Origin: Bacillus proteolyticus
GTDB lineage: Bacteria; Bacillota; Bacilli; Bacillales; Bacillaceae_G
Assembly: GCF_001884065.1 (NCBI RefSeq)
Contig: NZ_MACH01000160.1
Location: forward strand, 1-57,402
DNA: 57,402 bases
Direction of reading: 5' to 3'
Within the stretch, counting starts at the first letter, position 1; every line of letters begins with the position of its first letter. The notes below the pieces were generated by a model. The model searched no databases. It was not told where the DNA came from and was given only the letters and a program-made list of their open reading frames with translations. A program made the translations under genes and the position numbers. Positions 1 to 8,271 of this stretch are shown here, piece by piece.

Positions 1-144
1 GGAGGGGTAGTTGGAAAAGTGCTTATTTCAAATATGTAACTCGCTGGCTACCTACTCTACCGCACGTACAGTATTAAGCGGGGGAAAAGATGGAGATAAC
101 TTCAAATTCTTACCTATCGTAACTAGTGAGGGTTTATCAAAATA
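1..144 (+). other. Possible 3' end of a gene entering from the left edge
   Basis: A reading frame ending in a TAA at 142-144 gives a plausible C-terminal tail (…GGKDGDNFKFLPIVTSEGLSK), but upstream of about position 60 the most protein-like frame changes and stops appear. It is therefore either a frameshifted gene end or chance. I cannot name a family. Confidence 0.25.
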
Positions 145-146
145 AA

Positions 147-213
147 AGAGGACCTGCTATGTATAGCAAATCCTCTTCTAAAATGGCAAAGAGTAACTCT
201 TACCTTACTCTTT
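147..213. terminator. Two hairpins after the left-edge reading frame
   Basis: AGAGGA..TGCTA (147-159) pairs with TAGCA..TCCTCT (164-176). A second hairpin pairs GCAAAGAGT with ACTCTTTGC at about 185-213. The first is followed by T/A-rich sequence mainly when read on the minus strand. They probably end the gene entering from the left. The stretch from 214 to 295 shows nothing else. Confidence 0.4.
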
Positions 214-295
214 GCTTATATATTACATGATTGTTAGTGAAAATTCTAGACTCTTTATATTGAGAAATAAAGAAATGTTGTTTTATTGAACTATC

Positions 296-452
296 CCCAT
301 CGCCATCAAGTTAAAATTTTATAATGCCCCCAAAACGAAAATTTTGTGTCTTTTGTAGCAACGAAGTTCATTTTTATCGTTTTGGGGGCAACCCGTTCTA
401 TTAGGTTGATCGGCATTGGGCGTTCCGAATGCTTAAGTTGATGAGCATGGAG
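296..452. repeat. Palindromic repeat with IS231-like ends (copy 1)
   Basis: The left end reads CCATCGCCATCAAGTTAAAA and the right end reads CTTAAGTTGATGAGCATGG, the inverse of the IS231 terminal repeat. Inside is an arm pair, CCCCCAAAACGAAAATTT against TTTTTATCGTTTTGGGGG, so the unit can fold into one long hairpin. A second right-type end lies at 402-420. The same architecture recurs elsewhere in the window. It encodes no protein and looks like a MITE or MIC231-type cassette without a passenger. Confidence 0.7.
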
Positions 453-539
453 TGGGACCCTTATTAGCAACAATACTTAGGAAAACAGCCCTTTTAAAAT
501 ATGTTTTTGCTCCATTAATTTAAAGATTATAATAATCCT

Positions 540-977
540 TTAGGATTTCTTATTGTTGTAAAGAGCGAACGTAACTTCTGCTTCACAAACAACTTCCCCA
601 TCTACCGTGGCAACAGCGTTTGCTTTTGCAATCAAACCACGAACCCTTGTCATTTCTACTTCTAAACGCAATTGATCTCCAGGGTGAACTTGTTTCTTGA
701 AACGACAACGATCAATGCCAGCAAATAATCCAATTTTCCCTCGATTTTCATCTTTCATTAACATAATAACTGCACTTACTTGTGCCAACGCTTCTACAAT
801 TAGAACACCTGGCATTACTGGATATTCTGGAAAGTGACCATTAAAGCACTCTTCATTAGCAGTAACATTTTTAATTCCAACTGCGCGTTTTCCCTCCTCT
901 ATTTCAAGAATACGATCAACTAATAACAACGGATAACGATGTGGAATAATTTCTTTAATTTGTTGAGTATTGAACAT
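540..977 (-). CDS. fabZ: 3-hydroxyacyl-ACP dehydratase FabZ
   Basis: Cytosolic hot-dog-fold dehydratase of type II fatty acid synthesis, converting 3-hydroxyacyl-ACP to trans-2-enoyl-ACP. The 145-residue product has the usual FabZ length. It contains the [11 protein letters not shown] start region and the catalytic pair: His48 in [12 protein letters not shown] and Glu62 in VEALAQ. A GGGAGAGGGAG ribosome binding site precedes the ATG. The gene diverges from a fabH-type gene across a 145-bp gap containing a FapR-like operator, so both are probably membrane-lipid-responsive. It may be a paralogue of the housekeeping fabZ found elsewhere in Bacillus genomes; that cannot be tested from this window. 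Confidence 0.95.
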   Translation of the reverse strand: MFNTQQIKEIIPHRYPLLLVDRILEIEEGKRAVGIKNVTANEECFNGHFPEYPVMPGVLIVEALAQVSAVIMLMKDENRGKIGLFAGIDRCRFKKQVHPGDQLRLEVEMTRVRGLIAKANAVATVDGEVVCEAEVTFALYNNKKS

Positions 978-1044
978 GACTCCCTCTCCCTTTTTATATT
1001 TTCATAAGCGGATATTCAATTACCAGTATTTTCATTTTAAATCA

Positions 1045-1085
1045 TTGACAAATATTAGTATCTGATACTAATATTAGATTATAAT
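1045..1085 (+). promoter_or_regulatory. fabH promoter with FapR-type operator
   Basis: A perfect palindrome with 12-bp arms and a 1-base centre occupies 1051-1075. Its core, TTAGTATCTGATACTAA, differs by about one base from the FapR box known from Bacillus. It begins immediately after a TTGACA -35 (1045-1050) and overlaps a TAATAT -10 candidate (1069-1074, 18-bp spacer). FapR bound here would block transcription until malonyl-CoA or malonyl-ACP accumulates. A TATAAT at 1080-1085 is too far from the TTGACA to pair with it. Confidence 0.85.
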
Positions 1086-1122
1086 ACTAAGTATAATTAT
1101 AGTAAAGGGGGAGAAACAAGTG

Positions 1123-2130
1123 ATGTCAAAAGCAAGGATTACAGCTATTGGTACCTATGTACCTGAAAAGAAATTAACAAATTTTGAGCTTGAGCAAATG
1201 GTCGAAACAAGTAATGATTGGATTATTCAAAGAACAGGAATTCATGAACGTAGAATAACTCGTTCTGATGAATTTACCAGTGATTTATGTGTATCTGCTG
1301 TAAAAGATTTAATGCACAGATATAATAAAAAAGTCGAAGATGTAGATATGATTATTGTAGCAACTAGCACACCAGATTTCCCATTCCCATCTGTTTCCAG
1401 CATAATACAGGATCAATTAAATATAACCGAAACAGGTGCTATAGATTTAAGTGCAGCGTGTGCAGGATTTGTTTACGCATTACATACAGCAAACAGTTTA
1501 ATTTCTTCTGGACTACACAAAAAGGTATTAGTTATTGGAGCAGACACAATCTCAAAAATTACGGATTATACCGATAGAAGTACATGTATTCTATTTGGTG
1601 ATGGTGCTGGTGCAGTATTAGTTGAAAGGGATGAACAATCAAACGATTTCATTGGATTTCATTTAGGAAGTGATGGAAGAGGAGCACAACATGTATATCG
1701 TTCTGGACTATCCAAAAAGGTCAATGGGATTGAGTTAATCGATACTCAATGCCTTGTACAAAATGGTAGAGAAGTTTTTCGTTGGGTTGTAAGAAATATT
1801 CCAGATAGTATACGAAAGATTTTAGAAAAAACGCAAACGAGTTTAGATCAAGTTGATTGGTTTATACCCCATAGTGCTAACTTAAGATTGATAGAACCAA
1901 TTTGCGAAAAATTAGAATACCCATTGGAAAAAACCCTTTATAGCTTAGTCAATTATGGAAATACCTCTGCTGCTACAATTCCTTTAGCCCTTGATCTTGG
2001 AATTCGTGAAGGAAAAGTCAAAAATGGAGATCGAGTTCTTATGTACGGTTTTGGAAGTGGTTTAGTTCACGCAGGACAACTTTTAGAAATAAATTTTGAC
2101 CAACTAATTAATGCTCCAACCCCGTTGTAA
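1123..2130 (+). CDS. fabH: Beta-ketoacyl-ACP synthase III, FabHB type
   Basis: Starts fatty acid synthesis by condensing an acyl-CoA primer with malonyl-ACP. The 335-residue protein carries the KAS III triad: Cys113 in SAACAG, His250 in PHSANLR and Asn280 in NYGNTSA. The start MSKARITAIGTYVP and overall pattern resemble B. subtilis FabHB (YhfB) more than FabHA. ATG 1123 is preferred; a GTG sits directly before it at 1120, and GGGGGAG at 1106-1112 could serve either. Expression is probably FapR-controlled through the palindrome overlapping its promoter. FabHB-type enzymes are usually secondary to FabHA and help set branched primer use; that role is inferred here. Confidence 0.93.
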   Translation: MSKARITAIGTYVPEKKLTNFELEQMVETSNDWIIQRTGIHERRITRSDEFTSDLCVSAVKDLMHRYNKKVEDVDMIIVATSTPDFPFPSVSSIIQDQLNITETGAIDLSAACAGFVYALHTANSLISSGLHKKVLVIGADTISKITDYTDRSTCILFGDGAGAVLVERDEQSNDFIGFHLGSDGRGAQHVYRSGLSKKVNGIELIDTQCLVQNGREVFRWVVRNIPDSIRKILEKTQTSLDQVDWFIPHSANLRLIEPICEKLEYPLEKTLYSLVNYGNTSAATIPLALDLGIREGKVKNGDRVLMYGFGSGLVHAGQLLEINFDQLINAPTPL

Positions 2131-2210
2131 TAGATTTTACATAATGATTAACAAAGAAATGAATTTGATTTTAAGAACTGGTTGCCAATTGACAACTCAG
2201 TTTTGCTTAT

Positions 2211-2239
2211 CTTCAATTATCGGGTGCGATAGTTGAAGG
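2211..2239 (+). terminator. Hairpin downstream of fabH
   Basis: CTTCAATTATCG and CGATAGTTGAAG form a 12-bp stem (one mismatch) around a GGTG loop. It lies about 80 bp after the fabH stop. No T-run follows, so it may be a repeat-type hairpin rather than a classical terminator; a related TATCGGGTGCG motif occurs after the GNAT gene near 48,811. Confidence 0.4.
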
Positions 2240-2287
2240 TGCGAACTAGGGATTATTTATATAATGTGAGAAAGGCTGTGAAGTTAT

Positions 2288-2428
2288 TTGAGAGGTTATA
2301 AAGCAATGCTATTTGATTTAGATGATACCTTACTTAATAGGGATAAAGCAGTAGATAAAATGTTTTTAATGATTTTAGAAAAGTGTTATAAGGACATTGG
2401 ATTTTCAGAAAAAAATGAAACCCGTTAG
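2288..2428 (+). pseudogene. HAD-family hydrolase, N-terminal fragment
   Basis: The 46-codon frame starts with TTG after a GAGAAAGG-type ribosome binding site. It encodes the HAD motif I, LFDLDDTLLNRD, whose first Asp is the nucleophile of haloacid-dehalogenase phosphatases. The family-like sequence stops at about 2413, where the 3' end of an IS231 element begins, and the frame closes in IS sequence at 2426-2428. The rest of the gene (usually about 200 codons more) is absent, so the insertion and later deletion removed it. Confidence 0.75.
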
Positions 2429-2535
2429 GGTTTCTTTCGTATGCAAATCTTTAAATTCCCTACATGTATCCTCTAGAAAAAAAGAAATAACCTCTACTAT
2501 AAGTGACGTTGTATGAGTTTAGGTTGATAGGGATG
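2412..2535 (+). mobile_element. IS231 3' end remnant
   Basis: The sequence GAAACCCGTTAGGGTTT, the following GTATGCAAATCTTTAA and the right end TTTAGGTTGATAGGGATG match the 3' flank of the intact IS231 at 16.8-18.4 kb in order. Only the last 125 bp or so of the element remain. It truncates the HAD gene. Confidence 0.8.
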
Positions 2536-2640
2536 GGGTAGCACCACATCGCTATCAACCTAAAGAATCAATATCCCCCCATAACGAAAATTCTATTAAT
2601 TATTAACTACTGATAATAATGCGTTATGTTAACCAAGCAT
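2536..2640. repeat. 11-bp IS231 target followed by left half of a palindromic repeat
   Basis: Between the right end of the preceding remnant and a new IS231-like left end (CATCGCTATCAACCTAAAG, from 2547) lie exactly 11 bases, GGGTAGCACCA. Ten of them equal the tip of the Tn3-type end found at 48,910-48,947. The left arm CCCCCCATAACGAAAATTCT follows, then the unit fades near 2600 without its right end. The stretch to 2700 holds nothing else recognisable. Confidence 0.55.
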
Positions 2641-2749
2641 GTATACGATATTCATAGTTTGCTACATGCTACATTCTGATAAAATGAAATAAAAGAAAAT
2701 TAGAATAATTTAAAGGGAGAAGAGTGATGATTGATATTTTTAAAATTTT

Positions 2750-3358
2750 TTGGCCTTAGCTTTGGGCTACTTTTTAGGCAGCCTTAATACAGCGGTGATT
2801 GTAGGGAAAATATACGGAAAGGACATAAGAAACCATGGAAGCAAAAGCGCCGGGCTTACCAATACCCTGAGGGTACTTGGTAAATCTGCTGCAGTATTTG
2901 TTCTTGCTGGAGATATATTAAAAGGAATAATTGCCTGTTTTATAGGATTGTTCCTTAGCGTTTACTTTTATTCAGGAGAGGCTAAAGATTGCGTAAGCCT
3001 TTTAGCGGCAGGTGCAGGAGTGATTATAGGGCATAACTGGCCGATATATTTTGGTTTTAAAGGGGGCAAAGGAGCGCTTACGGGAGTAGCTGTGATGTTT
3101 ATGATCAACTGGGTTATGGCCATTTTATGCATTTGTTTTTTTGTGACGATAGTAGTTTTTACCCGTTATGTTTCTTTAGGCACAATATGCGCTACAATGC
3201 TTTTTGCAGCGATCTCATTTGTTCCAGTTTTCGGGAATACCATATATTTTTATATATTTGCTTTCCTAATGACGTTTATAGTTATTTTCAAGCATAGAGA
3301 AAATATAAAAAGGTTACTTTCAGGAACAGAAAATAAACTTATTTTTTCGCGGCGTTGA
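2750..3358 (+). CDS. plsY: Glycerol-3-phosphate acyltransferase PlsY, N-terminus frameshifted
   Basis: Integral membrane enzyme transferring acyl from acyl-phosphate to glycerol-3-phosphate, the first step of phospholipid synthesis. From the TTG at 2750 it shows YFLGSLNTAV, GHNWPIYFGFKGGKG (about residues 94-108) and several membrane helices. The proper start is almost certainly the ATG at 2727: a strong AAAGGGAGA precedes it by 8 bases and MIDIFKIF would join in front of LALALGYFLGS. The two frames are separated by one missing base in a T6 run at 2746-2751. The gene is thus either inactivated, read through by slippage, or affected by a sequencing error. Expression from the internal TTG lacks a ribosome binding site. 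Confidence 0.85.
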   Translation: MALALGYFLGSLNTAVIVGKIYGKDIRNHGSKSAGLTNTLRVLGKSAAVFVLAGDILKGIIACFIGLFLSVYFYSGEAKDCVSLLAAGAGVIIGHNWPIYFGFKGGKGALTGVAVMFMINWVMAILCICFFVTIVVFTRYVSLGTICATMLFAAISFVPVFGNTIYFYIFAFLMTFIVIFKHRENIKRLLSGTENKLIFSRR

Positions 3359-3430
3359 GCATGTCGTCAAAATGGAAAAATTTAAAGTTAGTTAACCGTT
3401 TAAAACAAGAGACCACATTACAACTTCCAA

Positions 3431-3521
3431 TAACGGTCATTATGTAAATGAGCTGTCCATATGGGCGGCTCATTGTATTTTTTGCTTAGCATGGTTTTTT
3501 CCAAAATGCTGGCGGTACCCC
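3431..3521 (-). repeat. Tn3/Tn4430-like transposon end
   Basis: On the minus strand 3521-3485 reads GGGGTACCGCCAGCATTTTG and then continues to GCTAAG, a 37-bp match to the style of the 38-bp Tn4430 inverted repeat. The subterminal part (3431-3484, with ATGAGCTGTCC) is repeated in inverse orientation at 19,672-19,720. The transposon interior therefore lay to the left, where plsY now sits. No transposase or resolvase remains. Confidence 0.75.
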
Positions 3522-4105
3522 ATGTCCATCAACCTAAGGTTTTGGTGTCCCCCCACAACGATAAAAATAAACTTGATTGCCATTCTACTCTGTTCTTCTA
3601 TCATGTTTCAAATGCGCCAATTGCTCCTCATGAAGAAAAAACGAGAGCTTAGTGAGTATAAAGCCATATATATGATTAAAGACTATTTTCTTCTTCTATT
3701 CCAAACTATACAAAAAAACACCCAAGAGCTATCAAAGGTGTTACTTCGCCTGTTCAATCTCCTACAGCAAAACGGGCGGAAATCTCATCGATATGAGAAA
3801 AAAACGGTCTTTGATATATTAGCTGTCGTTTACAATTGTACCATGTCTGATAATCAAGCCGCTTAATTCAAAAAAGTGAAACCCGTTAGGGTTTATTTCG
3901 TATGCAAATCTTTCAATCACCTACACTTGCCCTTTAGAAAAAAGAAACAATCTCGCCTAAAATTGACTTTGCATAAGCTTAGCTTGATAGTGATGTGAAC
4001 TACCCCCTAAATGAAAATTTTCTTTCCCTAAAGTTAGTTAGTTAGAGTAATCAGCTCATTTTTTTCGTATTGGGGAAGAATGTATTTCTTAACTTGATGG
4101 GCATG
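3521..4105 (+). mobile_element. Composite IS231/palindromic-repeat element in a Tn3-type end
   Basis: A left IS231-like end (CATGTCCATCAACCTAAGG) and the left arm of a palindromic repeat are followed by the 3' part of an IS231 transposase gene, the IS right end (CTTAGCTTGATAGTGATG, about 3978-3995), and a palindromic-repeat right half ending CTTAACTTGATGGGCATG at 4105. It is flanked by imperfect 11-bp direct repeats, TGGCGGTACCC (3510-3520) and TGGCGAGCCCC (4106-4116), 8 of 11 identical. The left copy is the tip of the Tn3-type end. It moved as a unit, or was built by nested insertions. Confidence 0.7.
3573..3866 (+). pseudogene. IS231 transposase, C-terminal fragment
   Basis: About 97 codons match the last part of the intact IS231 transposase at 16,859-18,289 ([38 protein letters not shown]). 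The DDE core is missing, so it is inactive. The downstream GAAACCCGTTAGGGTTT hairpin region of IS231 is also present. Confidence 0.9.
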
Positions 4106-4342
4106 TGGCGAGCCCCTAAGTTGAACTATTAAAATAAAAAAACCTTACAAAAATGTAATGTTAATGTCACAAAATAAGATAGTACATTGTTAGTAACCCT
4201 TTTAAAATTGAATAGAATATTATTTAAAGGTAGAAAACAATGAAAAAATATAATAAGAATTTATTAGGATTTTATAAAAGTTGTTTAATAAGGTATATTT
4301 TGTTAGGATGTAACATGTTAAAGCATTAAAGGAGATTATGTA

Positions 4343-4906
4343 ATGAATATTAAAGATTTAGATTATGAATGGTTCAACTTTATAAATAATAGAGTACAAC
4401 AATATCCACTAATAGATAATGTAATGATTTTATTTGCAGAATATGTACAATATGCTTTCGTGTTACTACTCATACTGTTATGGATAAAGAATAAACCTAA
4501 TTTTCGTGTAATAGCTTTTCAATCGATGGTTGCGTTTACTTTAGCGTATTCCATCAATAGAATCATTGAGATATTTATTTATAGGGAGCGTCCTTTTGTC
4601 TCACATAGCATCACACAACTCGTAGATCATGCTGCTAATTCTTCTTTTCCAAGTGATCATGCAACATCGGCTATTGTAATTGCAGCTACACTATTGTTCT
4701 CTGCATATCGTTTTAAATATACTTGGTTGTTCTTAGCGCTTGGTGTAGCTTTTTCAAGAATATGGGTAGGAGTACATTATCCATTTGATGTAATTGCAGG
4801 ATGTGTACATGGATTATTAATAGCATTATTTACGCAGTATGTTGTATTTAACATACGTCCTGTTACTTCATTAATTAAAAAACCTATTTTTCAAGGGAAA
4901 AACTAG
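4343..4906 (+). CDS. bcrC: PAP2-family undecaprenyl-pyrophosphatase, BcrC-like
   Basis: Membrane phosphatase that recycles the wall carrier lipid by dephosphorylating undecaprenyl pyrophosphate; extra copies raise bacitracin tolerance in Bacillus. The 187-residue protein has the PAP2 signature in order: RERPF (81-85), PSDHATS (103-109) and SRIWVGVHYPFDV (138-150) with the catalytic His residues. About five hydrophobic segments are visible. An AAAGGAGATT ribosome binding site lies 5 bases before the ATG. It stands alone between IS remnants with about 220 bp of its own upstream DNA. The family is sure; the BcrC assignment within it is inferred. Confidence 0.85.
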   Translation: MNIKDLDYEWFNFINNRVQQYPLIDNVMILFAEYVQYAFVLLLILLWIKNKPNFRVIAFQSMVAFTLAYSINRIIEIFIYRERPFVSHSITQLVDHAANSSFPSDHATSAIVIAATLLFSAYRFKYTWLFLALGVAFSRIWVGVHYPFDVIAGCVHGLLIALFTQYVVFNIRPVTSLIKKPIFQGKN

Positions 4907-5059
4907 CTTTACAAATATTAAAAAGAGTCGGATCTGATGAGAAATTGCTAACATTCGCATAGGGTAATTAAACAGGAGAATAGTCAAGTAACGGAAAAAT
5001 AGTTACTCAATCTTTAATTAGTTAGTACATATTGAAAAATGCTCTTTCTATAATCGATG

Positions 5060-5372
5060 GGTGTTTCATTGGTTCTGACTACAGATAAAGCCCCTTCTTT
5101 AATTTGTGCATTTAAAAAATTACAGAGCATAGATTTTTACAAAAATACCTTTCATCGTACAACAAAATATCTCAATAATTGCATCGAGCAAGATCATCGA
5201 TACGTGAAGCGCCGTTTCGCTCGTTCCTTAGGGCTCCAAAATATTCGTCATGCCTCACGTACGATAAAAGGAATCGAAACCGTTCATGCTCTATATAAAC
5301 AAAGGCGAAGACATCAAACAGACTCCGCCTTTTTAGTGTATTATGAATTGCAACAATTACTAGAAGTTTCTT
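5060..5372 (+). pseudogene. IS6-family (IS240-like) transposase, C-terminal fragment
   Basis: The frame encodes TDKAPSLICAFKKL, EQDHRYVKRRF and ASRTIKGIETVHALY, the C-terminal third of IS240-type transposases; the first two catalytic Asp regions are missing. No IS6 inverted repeat is visible at either end. It abuts the 3' end of iadA. The 150 bp upstream (4907-5056) hold nothing I recognise. Confidence 0.85.
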
Positions 5373-5379
5373 ATCTTTT

Positions 5380-6552
5380 CTATTCAAATGTTCCCTTCAC
5401 TATCGGAACTTTATTTTCTACCATAAACTTGCCTTTTGCAATGACGCTGTGAATATCCAACGTTTCTTTTTCCAACAATACGATGTCAGCATCCTTCCCG
5501 GTTTGGATACAGCCCTTACTTGAAAGCTTCAGCAATTGTGCGGGATTCGTAGTAATGACTTCCAGTGCCGTTTCTAACGGAATACCTTCCACTAAAACAG
5601 ATTCTCGTACTTCGTGAAATAGCGAAGATACTTTTCCGACTTGAAGGCCTGCATACTCCCCATTGTTGTCAAAGAAGGGGAGGCTGGCCTGTCCATCTGA
5701 GGAGAAGGTAATATGTCCGACCGGGACCCCATCTTCAAGCATAATACGTAATGCCTCACTGCATTTCACTTCTCCGTCCTCCAAAAATTGAGGAGTAGTA
5801 CTTGTGGTAAAGTCTACGTAACCGCCTCGTTTTGCGTAATCAATACCCGCTCTGAATAATTCTTCGTTTCGGTTTATATGTGTTGGATGGAAGTGCCGAA
5901 TCGGAATGTTGGTTTTATCTGCAATTTCATGCAACAATGAAAGTTTTCCCTCGCCGTCCCCTACATGAACTTCTAATATGCCAGCTTTTCCTGACAGAAT
6001 GCCGCCATTGCGTGCGGCAGTGGCGACTTTAACTATCTCCTCAAATGTAGGTTCTGATGATCTATGGTCGGAGATAGCAATCTCTCCAACACCGATAATT
6101 TTGTCAATTAAAATAATATCATCTTCGATTTTTCCCGTCAGCGTTTTTACTGGCACTTGATAGGAGCCTGTGTGAATGAAACAAGAAACTCCCTCTTCTT
6201 CAAGTGCCCGCGCCTTGGCAAGCAGACTTTCCATTTTACGTGTTGTCCCGTCAGTACCGAGTAAACCGACTAGTGTTGTAATACCTGCAGTTGTAATATC
6301 AGTGAGCATCAGCTCAGGTGTGCGGGTTTTGAATCCGCCTTCTCCGCCTCCACCAATAATATGAACGTGTGAATCGATAAATCCTGGAACAACCAAAAGA
6401 TTTGCCGCATCAATGACTAGAATAGGAGCAAAGTTGTTAGGAATTGCGATTCTATCATCTATGAATGCGATTCTATCATCTGCAATTAATATGTCTTTCC
6501 GTCCTAGGTAGTTGGGTGCGTATACTTCTCCATTTTTTATTAAGGTAATCAA
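5380..6552 (-). CDS. iadA: Isoaspartyl dipeptidase
   Basis: Cytosolic binuclear-zinc amidohydrolase that cleaves L-isoaspartyl dipeptides from damaged proteins. The 390-residue product is of normal length. It shows HVH (62-64), His196, His220/222 in RHFHPTH, and Asp286 in SSDG. The position equivalent to the carboxylated lysine of E. coli IadA carries Glu157 (GEIAISDHRS), a variant ligand. The start is a TTG with CAGGAGG eight bases upstream. The upstream carrier gene ends 36 bp before, so the two form one operon, apparently driven by the sigma-54 promoter at 8142-8157. Together they would import and degrade isoaspartyl or related peptides. Confidence 0.93.
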   Translation of the reverse strand: MITLIKNGEVYAPNYLGRKDILIADDRIAFIDDRIAIPNNFAPILVIDAANLLVVPGFIDSHVHIIGGGGEGGFKTRTPELMLTDITTAGITTLVGLLGTDGTTRKMESLLAKARALEEEGVSCFIHTGSYQVPVKTLTGKIEDDIILIDKIIGVGEIAISDHRSSEPTFEEIVKVATAARNGGILSGKAGILEVHVGDGEGKLSLLHEIADKTNIPIRHFHPTHINRNEELFRAGIDYAKRGGYVDFTTSTTPQFLEDGEVKCSEALRIMLEDGVPVGHITFSSDGQASLPFFDNNGEYAGLQVGKVSSLFHEVRESVLVEGIPLETALEVITTNPAQLLKLSSKGCIQTGKDADIVLLEKETLDIHSVIAKGKFMVENKVPIVKGTFE

Positions 6553-6588
6553 TTCTTTTTTCCTCCTGTCAATACTTTTCGTTTTATA

Positions 6589-8001
6589 TCAGAATGGACC
6601 ATATCCTATGAAGTGAGCTATGATAACAGCTACTAATCCGATGAGATAGTGAATGAACACAAGTGGCAGAATCCACTTTGCCCACTTTGTCCAAGAAATT
6701 CCTGCAATCGCCAAGCCTGCCATTAAGGTCGTAGCGGTCGGAAAAATCATATTTCCGATTCCATCAGCAAAAGAGAAAGATAACACTGCAGTTTGGCGTG
6801 TAATACCCAATAAGTCTGCAAGTGGCACCATAATCGGCATTGTCAGCATCGCATGACCAGTGCCAGATGCTAGAACAAAATGAATAAGAGCTTGGAAATT
6901 GTACATGCCAACAACGCTTAAATAGTCCGGAATATGCTTGATTGATACAGATAATTGATGCAGCATAGGGTCAACGATATGTCCCTCATTCAATACAACA
7001 AGAATGGCGCGCGATACACCAATAATCAAAGCACCGCCGAGCAAGGATGCAGAGCCGTTGATAAAGGAGTTAACAATCTGATCTGCAGATAGTTTTCCAG
7101 TGATTCCAATTATTATTGTCAATAAAAGGAATAAAGATGTGATTTCTGTAATGTACCATTGGAATTTGATTACACCAAACGCCAAAACGATATAATTAAT
7201 TACAAAAGCTCCTAAGATGAACTTATGTCTTGTTGTTAACTTCCCACTTGATTGCAGTAATTTTTCCGCGTCTTCTTTTATATACTTTCCGTAAATTCCT
7301 ATAGAAGGATTTTTCTTTACCTTCATAGCGTAACGATAGATATAAAGAACTGAAACAAGGTAGATGATAACAAATAAAATAAAACGAAACACTATGCCTG
7401 AGAACATTGGTAATTCTGCGATTCCTTGGGCAAGTCCTACTGTGAAAGGATTCATGATGGCAGTTGTAAAGCCTGACAATGCTCCTACTATGACGATAGC
7501 AGTTCCTGTAATTGCATCAAATCCCAGAGCCAGCGCCAGAGGAATGATAAGTGGAAGGTAAGCCAGAGTTTCTTCCGCCATCCCCATTAAAGAACCACCT
7601 ACAGCGAAAAATAGCGTCACGGCAGGAATCAATAGTTTTTCACGCGTCGCCAACTTCCTAGCCAATGTAGCGATAAGCATATCAACCGTACCTGTTGCTC
7701 GTAAGACACCAAAAAAACCGCCGATAATCAACAAGAAAAATATAATATTGCCGGCTTCTACCATTCCCGTATGAACAGCTTTTATCATATCGAAAAATCC
7801 GACCGGAGTTGATGCTATCGATTTAAAAGAATTTGGGTCTACAGTTGTCCGGTCATTTACTTCAATCCGTGCATATTCTCCGGTCGGCAAGAAATAAGTT
7901 AATAGGGTCGCTATTACGAGAATGCCGAACAGCAATACAAAAACATTAATTTTTTTCTCTTTTTGTCCAAGCGAAACAGTCTGTTCGTGTAGTTGGCTCA
8001 T
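6589..8001 (-). CDS. yfcC: YfcC-family membrane carrier
   Basis: A 470-residue, roughly 12-helix inner-membrane carrier of the YfcC/DcuC superfamily (C4-dicarboxylate, basic amino acid or peptide carriers). Motifs include FLPTGEY near the N-terminus, GGSLMGMAEETLAYLPL, and ASGTGHAMLTMPIMVPLADL in the second half. I place the start at ATG 8001 because AAAGGAGGAAC lies 7 bases upstream; an upstream in-frame extension to 8055 has no ribosome binding site. It is first in an operon with iadA, so isoaspartyl dipeptides or their products are the likely substrate, by inference. Confidence 0.88.
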   Translation of the reverse strand: MSQLHEQTVSLGQKEKKINVFVLLFGILVIATLLTYFLPTGEYARIEVNDRTTVDPNSFKSIASTPVGFFDMIKAVHTGMVEAGNIIFFLLIIGGFFGVLRATGTVDMLIATLARKLATREKLLIPAVTLFFAVGGSLMGMAEETLAYLPLIIPLALALGFDAITGTAIVIVGALSGFTTAIMNPFTVGLAQGIAELPMFSGIVFRFILFVIIYLVSVLYIYRYAMKVKKNPSIGIYGKYIKEDAEKLLQSSGKLTTRHKFILGAFVINYIVLAFGVIKFQWYITEITSLFLLLTIIIGITGKLSADQIVNSFINGSASLLGGALIIGVSRAILVVLNEGHIVDPMLHQLSVSIKHIPDYLSVVGMYNFQALIHFVLASGTGHAMLTMPIMVPLADLLGITRQTAVLSFSFADGIGNMIFPTATTLMAGLAIAGISWTKWAKWILPLVFIHYLIGLVAVIIAHFIGYGPF

Positions 8002-8141
8002 ATGTGTTCCTCCTTTGTATTTAAAATAAATGGCTTGAAATAGAATGCTTACCAAAGTGCCGCCAATAGACTATGTTCTCTTTCGCGTATTCTGCTGTTT
8101 ACCTCCTTTTCATAACCTCGGACACTTCATCGATTTATATA

Positions 8142-8157
8142 TGCAATATCTGTGCCA
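8142..8157 (-). promoter_or_regulatory. Sigma-54 promoter for the yfcC-iadA operon
   Basis: Read on the minus strand the sequence is TGGCACAGATATTGCA. This matches the -24/-12 consensus TGGCAC-N5-TTGC with the invariant GG and GC in place. It lies 141 bp upstream of the carrier start, in the gap separating that operon from a divergent sigma-54 activator gene. Confidence 0.85.
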
Positions 8158-8271
8158 GTATTAATAGATTGATTTTTAAGGGGATTTTTATGGTAAGATT
8201 CGAGTTTTTGGTTTTTATTGTTCCTTTTTGGCGATATAATAGAACCAATTTAAACGTAGGCAGGTGTTTTA

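Noticed and set aside
296-452. Palindromic repeats as a CRISPR array or tRNA-like structures
   Set aside because: Copies are kilobases apart, carry IS231-like ends and have no regular spacers or cloverleaf.
3461-3652. 63-codon frame across the Tn3-type end and IS remnant
   Set aside because: It runs through the transposon end and an out-of-frame transposase segment; no ribosome binding site or family similarity.
4163-4190. TGTCACA-N16-TGTT upstream of the BcrC-like gene as an ECF promoter
   Set aside because: The -10 part lacks the C of CGTC/TGTC, and bcrC genes are normally read by sigma M/X-type promoters with a different -35. The resemblance to the ECF41 promoter at 14,402 is probably chance.
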